Notes under the pieces: generated by a model | The model's input: only the letters and a program-made list of their open reading frames with translations | What the model was told of the DNA's origin: nothing | The model's database searches: none | Assembly: GCF_023195895.1 (NCBI RefSeq) | Contig: NZ_JALPRK010000002.1 | Coordinates: forward strand, 186,001-250,000 | Direction: 5' to 3' | Length of the DNA stretch: 64,000 nt | DNA from: Paenibacillus mellifer | GTDB lineage: Bacteria; Bacillota; Bacilli; Paenibacillales; Paenibacillaceae | Program-made: the position numbers and the translations under genes | Shown: positions 44,543 through 52,879 of the stretch, piece after piece | Layout of the letters: each line of letters opens with the position of its first letter | Numbering within the stretch: the stretch's first letter is position 1

Positions 44543-45172
44543 ATGGTTAATAAAATTTGGCTTGCGCTTATTTTGATCGGATTTTTGTTTGCCGCCATTA
44601 AAGGGGATATCGGCACCGTGACGCAGGCAGTGTTTGATGGGGCTGCGACCGGCGTGACTGTATGTTTTGGGTTAATCAGCGTTTTGGTATTCTGGCTTGG
44701 GATCATGCGCCTGGCTGAGGATTCCGGCCTCGTCAAGGCTATCTCCCGGCTGCTTGGTCCGATCGTCGCTTATTTGTTTCCTGACGTGCCGAAGAACCAT
44801 CCGGCCATGGGATATATTTTATCGAACATGAGTGCGAATCTGCTGGGACTGGGAAATGCGGCAACCCCTATGGGGATCCGCGCCATGCAGGAGCTTCAAG
44901 AACTGAATCCGGACAAACAAACGGCTTCGCCAGCGATGTGCACCTTGCTGGCCCTGAATACGGCCAGCATTACGCTGATCCCAACGACGCTGATTGCCAT
45001 CCGCATCAACTTTCATTCCGCGAACCCGGCGGAGATTGTCGGTTCTACCCTGCTTGCGACTGCAATTGCTACAATGGCGGCTATAGTGGCCGACCGCTGG
45101 TATCGCAGTCGGAATACGTATCGCACCCCGCCGCAGGCTTCAGCGCCGCCCAATATCTCGCTGAAAGGGTGA
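44543..45172 (+). CDS. spmA: Spore maturation protein A
   Basis: A 209-residue membrane protein of the Gate/nucleoside-recognition family with about five hydrophobic segments. The motif SANLLGLGNAATPMGIRAMQEL is highly conserved in SpmA. With SpmB it is required for spore core dehydration. It follows dacB and precedes spmB by six bases, so the three form an operon. Confidence 0.95.
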   Translation: MVNKIWLALILIGFLFAAIKGDIGTVTQAVFDGAATGVTVCFGLISVLVFWLGIMRLAEDSGLVKAISRLLGPIVAYLFPDVPKNHPAMGYILSNMSANLLGLGNAATPMGIRAMQELQELNPDKQTASPAMCTLLALNTASITLIPTTLIAIRINFHSANPAEIVGSTLLATAIATMAAIVADRWYRSRNTYRTPPQASAPPNISLKG

Positions 45173-45178
45173 GGCACC

Positions 45179-45712
45179 TTGCTGGACTGGATTAATCTTA
45201 TCTCCGCTTGGGCGGTACCGGTCATGATCGCATTCATTCCGCTTTATGCTTACTTCAAAAAAGTGCCGGTCTACGAATCGTTTGTGGATGGAGCAAAAGA
45301 CGGCTTCTCGACGGCCATCGGTATTATTCCTCATTTGGTGGGCATGATGGTGGCGATCAGTGTGTTTCGCGCTTCGGGAGCGCTGGATTTCTTCGTCGGG
45401 TGGATGGCTCCCATGCTGTCTTGGCTGAAGGTTCCGCCTGAAGTGCTTCCGCTCGGGTTCCTCCGGCCATTGACCGGAACGGGGTCGCTTGCGTTTACGA
45501 CCGACCTGATCAAAACCTACGGACCGGATTCGATGATCGGCCGGATCGCTTCCACGATTCAAGGCAGTACGGATACGACATTGTACGTATTGACAGTTTA
45601 TTTCGGCGCCGTAGGCATTCGGAACGGCCGCTACGCATTAAAGGTCGGATTATTCTCAGATGTTGTCGGCTTTATTGCGGCGATCGCCGTATGTCTGCTC
45701 TTATTCGGATAA
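45179..45712 (+). CDS. spmB: Spore maturation protein B
   Basis: A 177-residue membrane protein of the same Gate family as SpmA, with LRPLTGTGSLAFTTDLIKTYGPDS and IQGSTDTTLYVLTVYFGAVGIR as the conserved blocks. The start is a TTG at 45179 after AAAGGGTGAGG. A terminator follows the gene. Confidence 0.95.
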   Translation: MLDWINLISAWAVPVMIAFIPLYAYFKKVPVYESFVDGAKDGFSTAIGIIPHLVGMMVAISVFRASGALDFFVGWMAPMLSWLKVPPEVLPLGFLRPLTGTGSLAFTTDLIKTYGPDSMIGRIASTIQGSTDTTLYVLTVYFGAVGIRNGRYALKVGLFSDVVGFIAAIAVCLLLFG

Positions 45713-45747
45713 CTTCCTACATATCCATTGCATATAATCGATGTACA

Positions 45748-45786
45748 AACCGCCTTGCAGCTAACTGGCTGTCATGGCGGTTTTTT
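45748..45786 (+). terminator. Terminator after spmB
   Basis: AACCGCC and GGCGGTT form the outer stem, with an inner CAGCTAACTGGCTG hairpin, followed by a T-run. Confidence 0.8.
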
Positions 45787-45857
45787 GCGGTTTCTCCCGC
45801 GGCTATTGTGATTTTGTCTTTCGGTGGGTATCATGTGTATGAGGTGACTTAGCGAAA

Positions 45858-46604
45858 ATGGAGAGATTACAGAAAATATTGGCCGCTGCAGGTGTGGCGT
45901 CCCGTCGCAAGTGTGAAGAATTGATTCTAAACGGCAAAGTTCAAGTGAACGGAGAAACTGTCACGACCTTAGGCACGAAGGCTGATCTGGCCGTAGACAT
46001 CATCACTGTTGATGGCAAGGCCATCGGTACGGAGAAGAAGCTGTACATTGTGTTCAATAAACCGAAAGGGGTCATCACAAGCGCATCCGATCCCCAAGGG
46101 CGTAAAATTGTCACCGACTATTTAAAAGGAATCACCGAGCGGGTTTACCCGGTAGGCCGGCTCGACTATGATACCGAAGGTTTGTTGTTATTAACCAATG
46201 ATGGTGAATTTGCTCACTTGTTGACGCATCCGAAGCACCACGTATCGAAGACGTATCACGCAACAGTTAAAGGTGTGCCTCATGGCTCGGCGCTGGACAA
46301 GCTGAAGCAAGGCGTGATGCTGGAGGATGGAATGACGGCCCCGGCGGAGGTAGAATATCAGGACATCGATCCGGAGGGGAAATTCTCGACGATCTCCATC
46401 ACGATTCACGAGGGCAGAAACCGTCAGGTACGCCGTATGTTTGAGGCGATTTCTCACCCTGTGACGAAGCTGAAACGCATTTCCTTCGGCGATTTGTACC
46501 TTGGTAACCTCAAGCGCGGCTTGTACCGCCACTTGACGAAAGAAGAGGTCGAAAGCCTCTATAAACAAGCCCGCACTACCACTCCCCCCACACCAAAGCG
46601 CTAG
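45858..46604 (+). CDS. rluB: 23S rRNA pseudouridine synthase RluB
   Basis: A 248-residue enzyme with an N-terminal S4 RNA-binding domain (LQKILAAAGVASRRKCEELI) and a RluB/RsuA catalytic domain with GRLDYDTEGLLLLTNDGE, in which the Asp of RLDYDT is the catalytic residue. It modifies 23S rRNA near position 2605 in relatives. The spmB-rluB-resA order matches B. subtilis (ypuL). Confidence 0.92.
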   Translation: MERLQKILAAAGVASRRKCEELILNGKVQVNGETVTTLGTKADLAVDIITVDGKAIGTEKKLYIVFNKPKGVITSASDPQGRKIVTDYLKGITERVYPVGRLDYDTEGLLLLTNDGEFAHLLTHPKHHVSKTYHATVKGVPHGSALDKLKQGVMLEDGMTAPAEVEYQDIDPEGKFSTISITIHEGRNRQVRRMFEAISHPVTKLKRISFGDLYLGNLKRGLYRHLTKEEVESLYKQARTTTPPTPKR

Positions 46605-46713
46605 AAATGCGGTGAGCAGGAGGTAACGTAGAGGGGAATTTGAAGCTGCGGAAGTGTTCTAAGGATTTGATCTATAGAATTTTGAACTTGAACACAAGCG
46701 GAAGAAAGGCAAA

Positions 46714-46832
46714 GTGTGAAATGATTCTGAAGAAACGGCAGTGGTCGCCTTTGTGAGCGGATTTCTACTCCTTATGAATTTAGGAAATCAGAGAAATCCG
46801 CGAACAACAGCGATCGTAAGAACATTTCACAC
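46714..46832. repeat. 119-bp imperfect palindromic element
   Basis: GTGTGAAATG (46714-46723) is exactly complementary to CATTTCACAC (46823-46832). Inside, GCGGATTTCT is exactly complementary to AGAAATCCGC, and the flanking arms (GGTCGCCTTTGTGA against a complement starting GATCGCTGTTGTTC) also pair closely. The whole could form one long hairpin. It fills the middle of the 465-base rluB-resA gap, which holds no gene. A second inverted pair, GTGTTC and GAACAC, lies just upstream near 46652-46694. Confidence 0.6.
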
Positions 46833-47000
46833 GTCGCCCTTACCCCCGAAAGATTTTCAGTTCAGCATATATAGAATCATTTCCAAGAGAAACCGCGTTC
46901 TAAGCTCTAAATTTCGCTCGGAGTTACCTGGAACCACCGCATTTTTAGCGCGTCACATAATATTCATATTTCCCCGGGCTGAAACTGCGACGATTTTCGT

Positions 47001-47035
47001 TATAATGTTCATAGAGTGTTCACGATTTGTTCAAC
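47001..47035 (+). promoter_or_regulatory. resA promoter region with three PhoP-box-like repeats
   Basis: TATAAT lies at 47001-47006 with CTGAAA 16 bases upstream as a weak -35. TGTTCA then occurs three times at exactly 11-base intervals (47006, 47017, 47028). Read two bases on, these are TTCATA, TTCACG and TTCAAC separated by five bases, which resembles the PhoP binding pattern TTmAyA-N5. In B. subtilis PhoP and ResD control the resA promoter. Confidence 0.5.
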
Positions 47036-47069
47036 ACTTATGATTATTGTCATAGAAAGGAAGTTAACT

Positions 47070-47597
47070 ATGGGGAAAGCGAGACGGCCGATCCAAATCG
47101 TCATCTTGCTGCTGATCGCCGTACTGGGCGGCTATGCCATCGGGACCGCAGTGTCCGGCGGAGAAGCTGAAAAACCCAAGCAGGGTGGTAAACCGCCGGC
47201 CTTTAAGCTGCTCGGTTTGGATGGACAGGTACATACGTTGGATGACTACAAAGGCCAAGCGGTCGTTCTGAACTTCTGGGCTACCTGGTGCACCTACTGC
47301 GTGAAAGAAATGCCCGCATTGCAGGCTCAAGCGGAGAAATGGCGTGATCAAGGCGTTGTCGTACTGGGGATCAATACGGGCGAAGACGAAATGACCGTGC
47401 AAAATTTCATCAAGCAAACGGGCGTGGATTTTCCCATTTTATTTGATTCCGATAATACCACGACGCGTGATTACGGGATTGTACCGATGCCAACGACGTT
47501 TTTTATCGGCAAGAACGGCAAAATCTCCTCCATTCATCAAGGCGAGCTGAACTTGGATACGTTGGATGACCAAATCAAGCAGCTGGTGGATCTTTAA
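47070..47597 (+). CDS. resA: Thiol-disulfide oxidoreductase ResA
   Basis: A 175-residue membrane-anchored thioredoxin-like protein that reduces the CxxCH cysteines of apocytochrome c outside the membrane. It has an N-terminal membrane segment (about 8-29), and the active site ATWCTYCVKEMP (Cys74, Cys77, with Glu80 as in ResA). The cis-Pro region is PMPTTFFI. The ATG at 47070 follows AGAAAGGAAG; the open frame from 47016 runs through the promoter repeats and is not preferred. First gene of resABCDE. Confidence 0.95.
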   Translation: MGKARRPIQIVILLLIAVLGGYAIGTAVSGGEAEKPKQGGKPPAFKLLGLDGQVHTLDDYKGQAVVLNFWATWCTYCVKEMPALQAQAEKWRDQGVVVLGINTGEDEMTVQNFIKQTGVDFPILFDSDNTTTRDYGIVPMPTTFFIGKNGKISSIHQGELNLDTLDDQIKQLVDL

Positions 47598-47619
47598 CGA
47601 CGAGAGGAGGACATAATCG

Positions 47620-49290
47620 GTGATCCAAAATACGAAATGCGAATGCGGCCACCAAAATCGGGTGGGAACCGTGTTATGCGAAGCCTGCGGCAAACCGCTG
47701 TTCGAGGACGAGCAACCAGGCGGGCTGCTGGAGATGCGTTATGATGGGGTCGCTCGGCGGTCGCAGCGTGCCAACCCCAATGTAATCGATCGGGTTTGGA
47801 ATTTCTTCTCTTCCGTGAAGGTTGCCATCTACTTGATCATCATCACGTTGATCGGGGCGATGTTTGGTACGATCTTCGAGCAGGAGAGCAACTTCATTAA
47901 TTTCGACCCATCCACGTTCTATAATAATAAATATGGGACGATCGGCGACATTTATTATCGACTGGGTTTATCGCATACTTATGAATCCTGGTGGTTTATA
48001 CTGCTCCTGGTGATGATCGGCGCTTCGCTGGTCATTTGCAGCCTGGATCGCGTGCTTCCGTTGTACAAAGCGCTTTCAAAGCAAAAAGTACGCAAGCATC
48101 TGGAGTTTCTCACCCGTCAGAAGGTCGTGTACCAAGGAGAGATTGACGAGGATGGCGCCGATTGGATCAAGCGTGCTGTTCAGCCTCTGCGCAAGAAGCA
48201 TTACCGGGTTCATACAGACGGCAGCGCTTTGTTGGCGGAGAAACAGCGATTCAGCCGCTGGGGCCCCTATATTATTCATATCGGTCTGATCGTTTTTCTT
48301 CTGGCGGTCTTATTCCGCGGTTTGCCGGGTCTCCACTTGGACAAACATTATTGGTTCCCCGAAGGGGAGGTTACGCGGATCCCGGAAACGAACCTGTATT
48401 TAAAGAACGAGAAGTTTACGGTGGAATATTACAGTGAAGATGAAATGTCCGAAGATTTCAAAGCAAGGGAAAAAGTCGTTCCCAAGCTGTTCGAGACGCA
48501 AGCTATCCTTTATGAATGTACGGCCGATTGTGATGATCCATCTAAAGAACCGCAACTCCGCGAGGTGGAACGTCACGCCATCCGGGTTAATGATCCGCTC
48601 AGTTATAAAGGGCTCCAGGCTTATCAGTTTGACTTCGATCTGACGCCGAAGCTGAGATCCGTACAGCCGGCCTTAGTGAATGCCAAAACCGGGGAATCGT
48701 ACGGCAAATTCAAACTGGATATGAGAAATCCCCAGCGTGAGATTGAATTGGGTCCTTACCGGCTTACGCTGCAAAACAAATATATGGATTTTTCCCTGAA
48801 CGACCAGGGGCAGCCGGTCTCCATTTCCGGCGAGCCTAACGCACCTGCCTTTTTGTTCTTGATCCAAGGACCGGATCTTCCCGAACAAGGCGCGCAATAT
48901 ATTTACTTTCCCAAGCAGATTGACAAGGAACGATTCCAGCAGGATGCGATCAACAAGCAACTTGGCGGAGTTCAAACGAAACTGCAGCTAGATGTCCTAG
49001 GGATGGAGGATGTAGATTTTATCGAAGCATCCAGTTATTTGAACATCCGGATTGACCGGGCGATGCCGTTCGTTTGGTTGGGACTCGGGATTGTGATGCT
49101 TGGGCTGATCTTAGGGTTTTACTGGCAGCATCGCCGAATTTGGCTGCGCGTGGATGGCCGACAGTTGACACTGGGCGGACACACGACGAAGAACTGGTTC
49201 GGGATGCGCCGTGAAGTATCCGCATTTCTTCAATCGATGGGCTTGGAAGCGGATGAGAAGTCTTTGGAAAACAGGGGGAAACGTCCATGA
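47620..49290 (+). CDS. resB: Cytochrome c biogenesis protein ResB (Ccs1), with N-terminal zinc-ribbon-like motif
   Basis: A 556-residue membrane protein of the ResB/Ccs1 family that with ResC delivers heme for cytochrome c maturation. It has membrane segments near 65-85, 125-145, 205-225 and at the C terminus (PFVWLGLGIVMLGLILGFYW), and a large external domain. The first 25 residues carry CECGHQ and LCEACGK, a four-Cys pattern (7, 9, 20, 23) that suggests a small metal site not present in the classical B. subtilis protein. GTG start at 47620 after GAGAGGAGG. Overlaps resC by 4 bases. Confidence 0.92.
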   Translation: MIQNTKCECGHQNRVGTVLCEACGKPLFEDEQPGGLLEMRYDGVARRSQRANPNVIDRVWNFFSSVKVAIYLIIITLIGAMFGTIFEQESNFINFDPSTFYNNKYGTIGDIYYRLGLSHTYESWWFILLLVMIGASLVICSLDRVLPLYKALSKQKVRKHLEFLTRQKVVYQGEIDEDGADWIKRAVQPLRKKHYRVHTDGSALLAEKQRFSRWGPYIIHIGLIVFLLAVLFRGLPGLHLDKHYWFPEGEVTRIPETNLYLKNEKFTVEYYSEDEMSEDFKAREKVVPKLFETQAILYECTADCDDPSKEPQLREVERHAIRVNDPLSYKGLQAYQFDFDLTPKLRSVQPALVNAKTGESYGKFKLDMRNPQREIELGPYRLTLQNKYMDFSLNDQGQPVSISGEPNAPAFLFLIQGPDLPEQGAQYIYFPKQIDKERFQQDAINKQLGGVQTKLQLDVLGMEDVDFIEASSYLNIRIDRAMPFVWLGLGIVMLGLILGFYWQHRRIWLRVDGRQLTLGGHTTKNWFGMRREVSAFLQSMGLEADEKSLENRGKRP

Positions 49291-50552
49291 ATTTTCTGGA
49301 AATCAGTAGAGTCGCATTTATGTCGGCCTTTTTGCTATATTGCGCCGCATTTATCTGTTATGTAGTGGCCGTCACGGGAAAAACGTGGCGTAACCGTGAC
49401 CCAGAGCGCCATGAGGCCAAATGGGGGCGCATTTCGTTTACCGTTTCCTCGCTTGGCTTGCTGTCGCATTTAGTTTATTGCGGCACCCGCTGGGCTTACA
49501 GCGGACATGTGCCGGTCAGCAACATGTACGAATTCATGTCGTTTTTGTCGATGATGATTATGGTGGCCTTCACCGTCGTTTTTATCATCTACCGCAAGAT
49601 CCTGCTCGGCGTGTTTGCGCTCCCGTTGGCCATTCTAATTATGGCTTATGCCGCCGTCTTCCCGCAGGATGTACAGCCGTTGATTCCGTCGTTGCGCTCG
49701 ATTTGGCTTTATATCCACGTGACGCTTGCAGCGACCGGGGAGTCGTTTTTCGCCGTCGGGTTTATCGCCGGATTAATGTACCTGCTGCGCGCGGTGGATT
49801 TCTCTGCCACGGACCGGCCGGGTCGTCGGCAAAAATGGTGGGTTGAATTTACGCTTTTTTCTATTATTATAGTAATGGGCTTTATTGTTTCCGTATTCGC
49901 CTTTCGGGCAGCCGGATATGAAGCCGTATTCGTACAAAATCAGACAACGATTGACAGCCAAGTAGAGCAAGATAGTACAATAGAAGATAAAGTAATCTAT
50001 AATCTGCCTCCGATTGTGGGTCCGCACCAAAGCGAACCGGAGCAAATCCAGCCGTTCCTCGGCATGACGAAACCGATATTCGATGCGCCTTCGTGGATGC
50101 GGGGAGATACGGCCGGACGTAAACTGAACACGGTAATTTGGGCTATACTAACGGGTACCGTGCTTTATTTGCTGCTCCGGTTGATTCTTCGTAAATCGCT
50201 GGGTTCGGCATTGTCGCCGGCGCTGCGGGCGATCGATCCGGATGATCTGGATGAGATCAGCTACCGGGCAATCGCAATCGGGTTTCCGATCTTTACTTTA
50301 GGCGCGCTCGTGTTTGCCATGATTTGGGCGCAGCAAGCCTGGGGCAGATTCTGGGGCTGGGATCCGAAAGAGGTATGGGCGCTGATTACCTGGTTGTTCT
50401 ACAGTGCCTATCTGCATTTGCGCTTGTCACGTGGGTTTCAGGGACGCAAAGCTTCGTGGCTGGCCGTCTTAGGATTTCTGGTCGTGATGTTTACGCTCGT
50501 AGGGGTGAATCTGATCATAGCGGGTCTACATTCCTATGCGGGTACCGATTAA
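49287..50552 (+). CDS. resC: Cytochrome c biogenesis protein ResC (CcsA)
   Basis: A 421-residue membrane protein of the CcsA family with about eight membrane segments. The heme-handling WWD motif reads WGRFWGWDPKEVWALITW near the C terminus, with conserved His residues on both sides. It works with ResB in heme export and attachment to cytochrome c. It starts inside resB. Confidence 0.94.
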   Translation: MNFLEISRVAFMSAFLLYCAAFICYVVAVTGKTWRNRDPERHEAKWGRISFTVSSLGLLSHLVYCGTRWAYSGHVPVSNMYEFMSFLSMMIMVAFTVVFIIYRKILLGVFALPLAILIMAYAAVFPQDVQPLIPSLRSIWLYIHVTLAATGESFFAVGFIAGLMYLLRAVDFSATDRPGRRQKWWVEFTLFSIIIVMGFIVSVFAFRAAGYEAVFVQNQTTIDSQVEQDSTIEDKVIYNLPPIVGPHQSEPEQIQPFLGMTKPIFDAPSWMRGDTAGRKLNTVIWAILTGTVLYLLLRLILRKSLGSALSPALRAIDPDDLDEISYRAIAIGFPIFTLGALVFAMIWAQQAWGRFWGWDPKEVWALITWLFYSAYLHLRLSRGFQGRKASWLAVLGFLVVMFTLVGVNLIIAGLHSYAGTD

Positions 50553-50616
50553 CCAAGCTAGAAGACCATATGGACTGCTCAACTGATTGGGTAAGATGAT
50601 GAAGGGGTTGTTGTTA

Positions 50617-51333
50617 ATGTCAGATCAAGCAAACCGCATTCTGGTAGTCGATGACGAGGAGCGGATTCGCCGGCTGCTGAAGATGTACTTGGAAAAAGAA
50701 GGCTACGAAATCGATGAAGCCGAAGACGGGGAGACCGCTTTGAAAATGGCGACCTCTAGCGACTATGGTTTGATTCTGCTCGACGTCATGCTGCCGGGCA
50801 TTGACGGCGTCGAGGTCTGTAACCGTTTGAGACAAGTCAAGGCTACGCCGGTGCTGATGCTGACGGCCAAGGGCGAGGAAATCAACCGCGTGCAGGGCTT
50901 TGAAGTTGGAGCAGACGACTACGTCGTGAAGCCGTTTAGCCCTCGTGAGGTCATCTACCGGGTCAAAGCGATTATGCGTCGCGCTTCGGCAACGGCGTAT
51001 TTGACCAAAGAAAGCGGGACTAGCAACAATATTGTGTTCCCTCATCTCGTCATTGAGCATGACGCTCACCGGGTGACGGCTAGTGGCCAAGAGGTCAGCT
51101 TGACCCCGAAAGAATATGAGCTGCTTCATTATCTGGCGGTTTCCCCGGATAAAGTGTTTTCTCGGGAAGAACTGCTGAAGGACGTTTGGAATTACGAATT
51201 TTTTGGCGATTTACGTACGGTCGATACCCATGTGAAACGGCTGCGCGAGAAGCTGAACAAGGTGTCGCCGGAATCCGCCGCGATGATCACCACAGTGTGG
51301 GGCGTCGGTTACAAGCTGGAGGTTACGAAGTAA
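50617..51333 (+). CDS. resD: Response regulator ResD
   Basis: A 238-residue OmpR-type regulator. The receiver domain has VVDDEERIRRL, the phosphorylated Asp56 in LLDVMLPG, the Thr in MLTAKG and Lys in YVVKPFS. The C-terminal winged helix has SLTPKEYELLHYL and RTVDTHVKRLREKL. ResD activates aerobic and anaerobic respiration genes. The ATG at 50617 follows GAAGGGG. It ends at the first base before resE. Confidence 0.94.
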   Translation: MSDQANRILVVDDEERIRRLLKMYLEKEGYEIDEAEDGETALKMATSSDYGLILLDVMLPGIDGVEVCNRLRQVKATPVLMLTAKGEEINRVQGFEVGADDYVVKPFSPREVIYRVKAIMRRASATAYLTKESGTSNNIVFPHLVIEHDAHRVTASGQEVSLTPKEYELLHYLAVSPDKVFSREELLKDVWNYEFFGDLRTVDTHVKRLREKLNKVSPESAAMITTVWGVGYKLEVTK

Positions 51334-52782
51334 GTGAACTTCTGGAGAACGCTCGTCGGTAAGCTGTGGATTACGATCATTTGTTTGGTGGCCTGCGTCA
51401 TGATGCTGATGGGATTGTTCTTGCTGCCCTATATCGATACCAACTTTACAAACTCCGGAGCGGTTAAACGATTATTCGTGATCGTTTCGATGATCGGATT
51501 TTCGCTCACGACGTTTTTTGCGTTGTTTCTGTTCACGAAGATCACTCAACCCATGCAGCAGCTGATTCAGGCAGCGGACTCGGTGCGCAAAGGTAAATAC
51601 GAAACCCGCCTGTCGCTACGCACAAGTGATGAGATTGGCGAGCTGGCAATTACGTTTAATCACATGGCTGAGGAATTGGAGAATACGATTCGCAGCTTGA
51701 AGCATGAGAAGGAGCATCTTTCCAGCGTGCTACGAAGCATGAACGATGCGGTAATCACCTTGAATCGTGAGGGTTACGTCATCTTAACCAATCCCCCGGG
51801 CGATCGAATCCTGCAAATGTGGGGAGATCTAACCGAGGAAGAAGACGAGGCAGAGGAAAGGCGACTTGTACCAACGGGTGAAGGGCAGGTTGTCCCCCAA
51901 CCGCTGCTTCCGATGTTCCGCCGTCTGCTGGATCAGGAAAGCGACCAGAAGATGAACGTGCATGTCATGAAAGGCGTATGGTCCGTACATATGGCCCCGC
52001 TGTCCTCTGACGGCGAAGTTCGTGGGGCGGTTGCCGTGCTTCGCGACGTGACCGAAGAGGTAAGTTTAGAGAAGATGCGCCGCGATTTTGTTGCGAACGT
52101 ATCCCACGAAATCCGGACCCCTCTTTCGATGATGCAGGGTTATAGCGAAGCGCTGCTCGACGGAATGGCTTCGTCCCCGGAAGAGAGTGCAGAGCTCGCT
52201 CAAGTCATTCATGACGAGTCCTTACGAATGGGGCGGCTAGTCCGGGATCTGCTGGACTTGGCCCGCATGGAAGCAGGACATACGGATATGGTGATGCGCC
52301 AGGTCGACTTCCGCGAATTGGCTGAACGCGTGTTCCGTAAATTTCAGGTACGGGCTAAGGAGAACGGCGTTGAACTCGCGCTGGAGCTGGATGAAGGGGA
52401 ACTGAAGCTGCATGCCGATGAAGACCGGTTGGAGCAGGTGCTGACCAACCTGCTGGACAATGCTTTCCGGCATACGCCGGAAGGTGGGAAGGTAGCCGTG
52501 ACGGCGAGTATGCAGCCAGGAGGGCAAGGCAACCAGCTTCACGCGACGATTGCGGATACCGGTGTCGGGATCCCCAGCGACGATTTGCGATTTATCTTTG
52601 ATCGCTTCTATAAAGCCGACAAAGCCCGTGTTCGCGGGGAAAACGGGGGCACGGGATTGGGGCTTTCGATCGTTAAGAATATTATCGACGCGCATCATGG
52701 CTCGATCTGGGCTGATAGCGAAATCGGCAAAGGGACCGCTTTTCATTTCTTGCTTCCTGTCGAAAAGGGACAAACTGCGTAA
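51334..52782 (+). CDS. resE: Sensor histidine kinase ResE (short form)
   Basis: A 482-residue sensor kinase. Membrane segments lie at about 11-33 and 46-68 with only about 12 residues between them. HAMP (69-125), a PAS-like region (130-240), HisKA with phospho-His258 in NVSHEIRTPLS, and HATPase_c (DNAFRHTPEGG, GTGLGLSIVKNI) follow. B. subtilis ResE (589 residues) has a large extracytoplasmic domain that is missing here, so sensing likely rests on the PAS domain. GTG start directly after the resD stop. Confidence 0.92.
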   Translation: MNFWRTLVGKLWITIICLVACVMMLMGLFLLPYIDTNFTNSGAVKRLFVIVSMIGFSLTTFFALFLFTKITQPMQQLIQAADSVRKGKYETRLSLRTSDEIGELAITFNHMAEELENTIRSLKHEKEHLSSVLRSMNDAVITLNREGYVILTNPPGDRILQMWGDLTEEEDEAEERRLVPTGEGQVVPQPLLPMFRRLLDQESDQKMNVHVMKGVWSVHMAPLSSDGEVRGAVAVLRDVTEEVSLEKMRRDFVANVSHEIRTPLSMMQGYSEALLDGMASSPEESAELAQVIHDESLRMGRLVRDLLDLARMEAGHTDMVMRQVDFRELAERVFRKFQVRAKENGVELALELDEGELKLHADEDRLEQVLTNLLDNAFRHTPEGGKVAVTASMQPGGQGNQLHATIADTGVGIPSDDLRFIFDRFYKADKARVRGENGGTGLGLSIVKNIIDAHHGSIWADSEIGKGTAFHFLLPVEKGQTA

Positions 52783-52824
52783 CAACAAAAAAACATCCTT
52801 CGCGAAGAAGGATGTTTTTTTGTT
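52783..52824. terminator. Bidirectional terminator between resE and serA
   Basis: A run of A, ACATCCTTC-GCGA-AGAAGGATGT and a run of T. The structure is symmetrical and serves both convergent genes. Confidence 0.85.
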
Positions 52825-52879
52825 GAATGCCGCAGATAAATCTTGTTGTTCGTGGAACATTGCTCTACGTTCGGACGGG

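Noticed and set aside
46741-47043. 100-codon plus-strand frame in the rluB-resA gap
   Set aside because: No ribosome binding site, low-complexity Arg/Phe-rich translation, and it runs through the palindromic element and the resA promoter.
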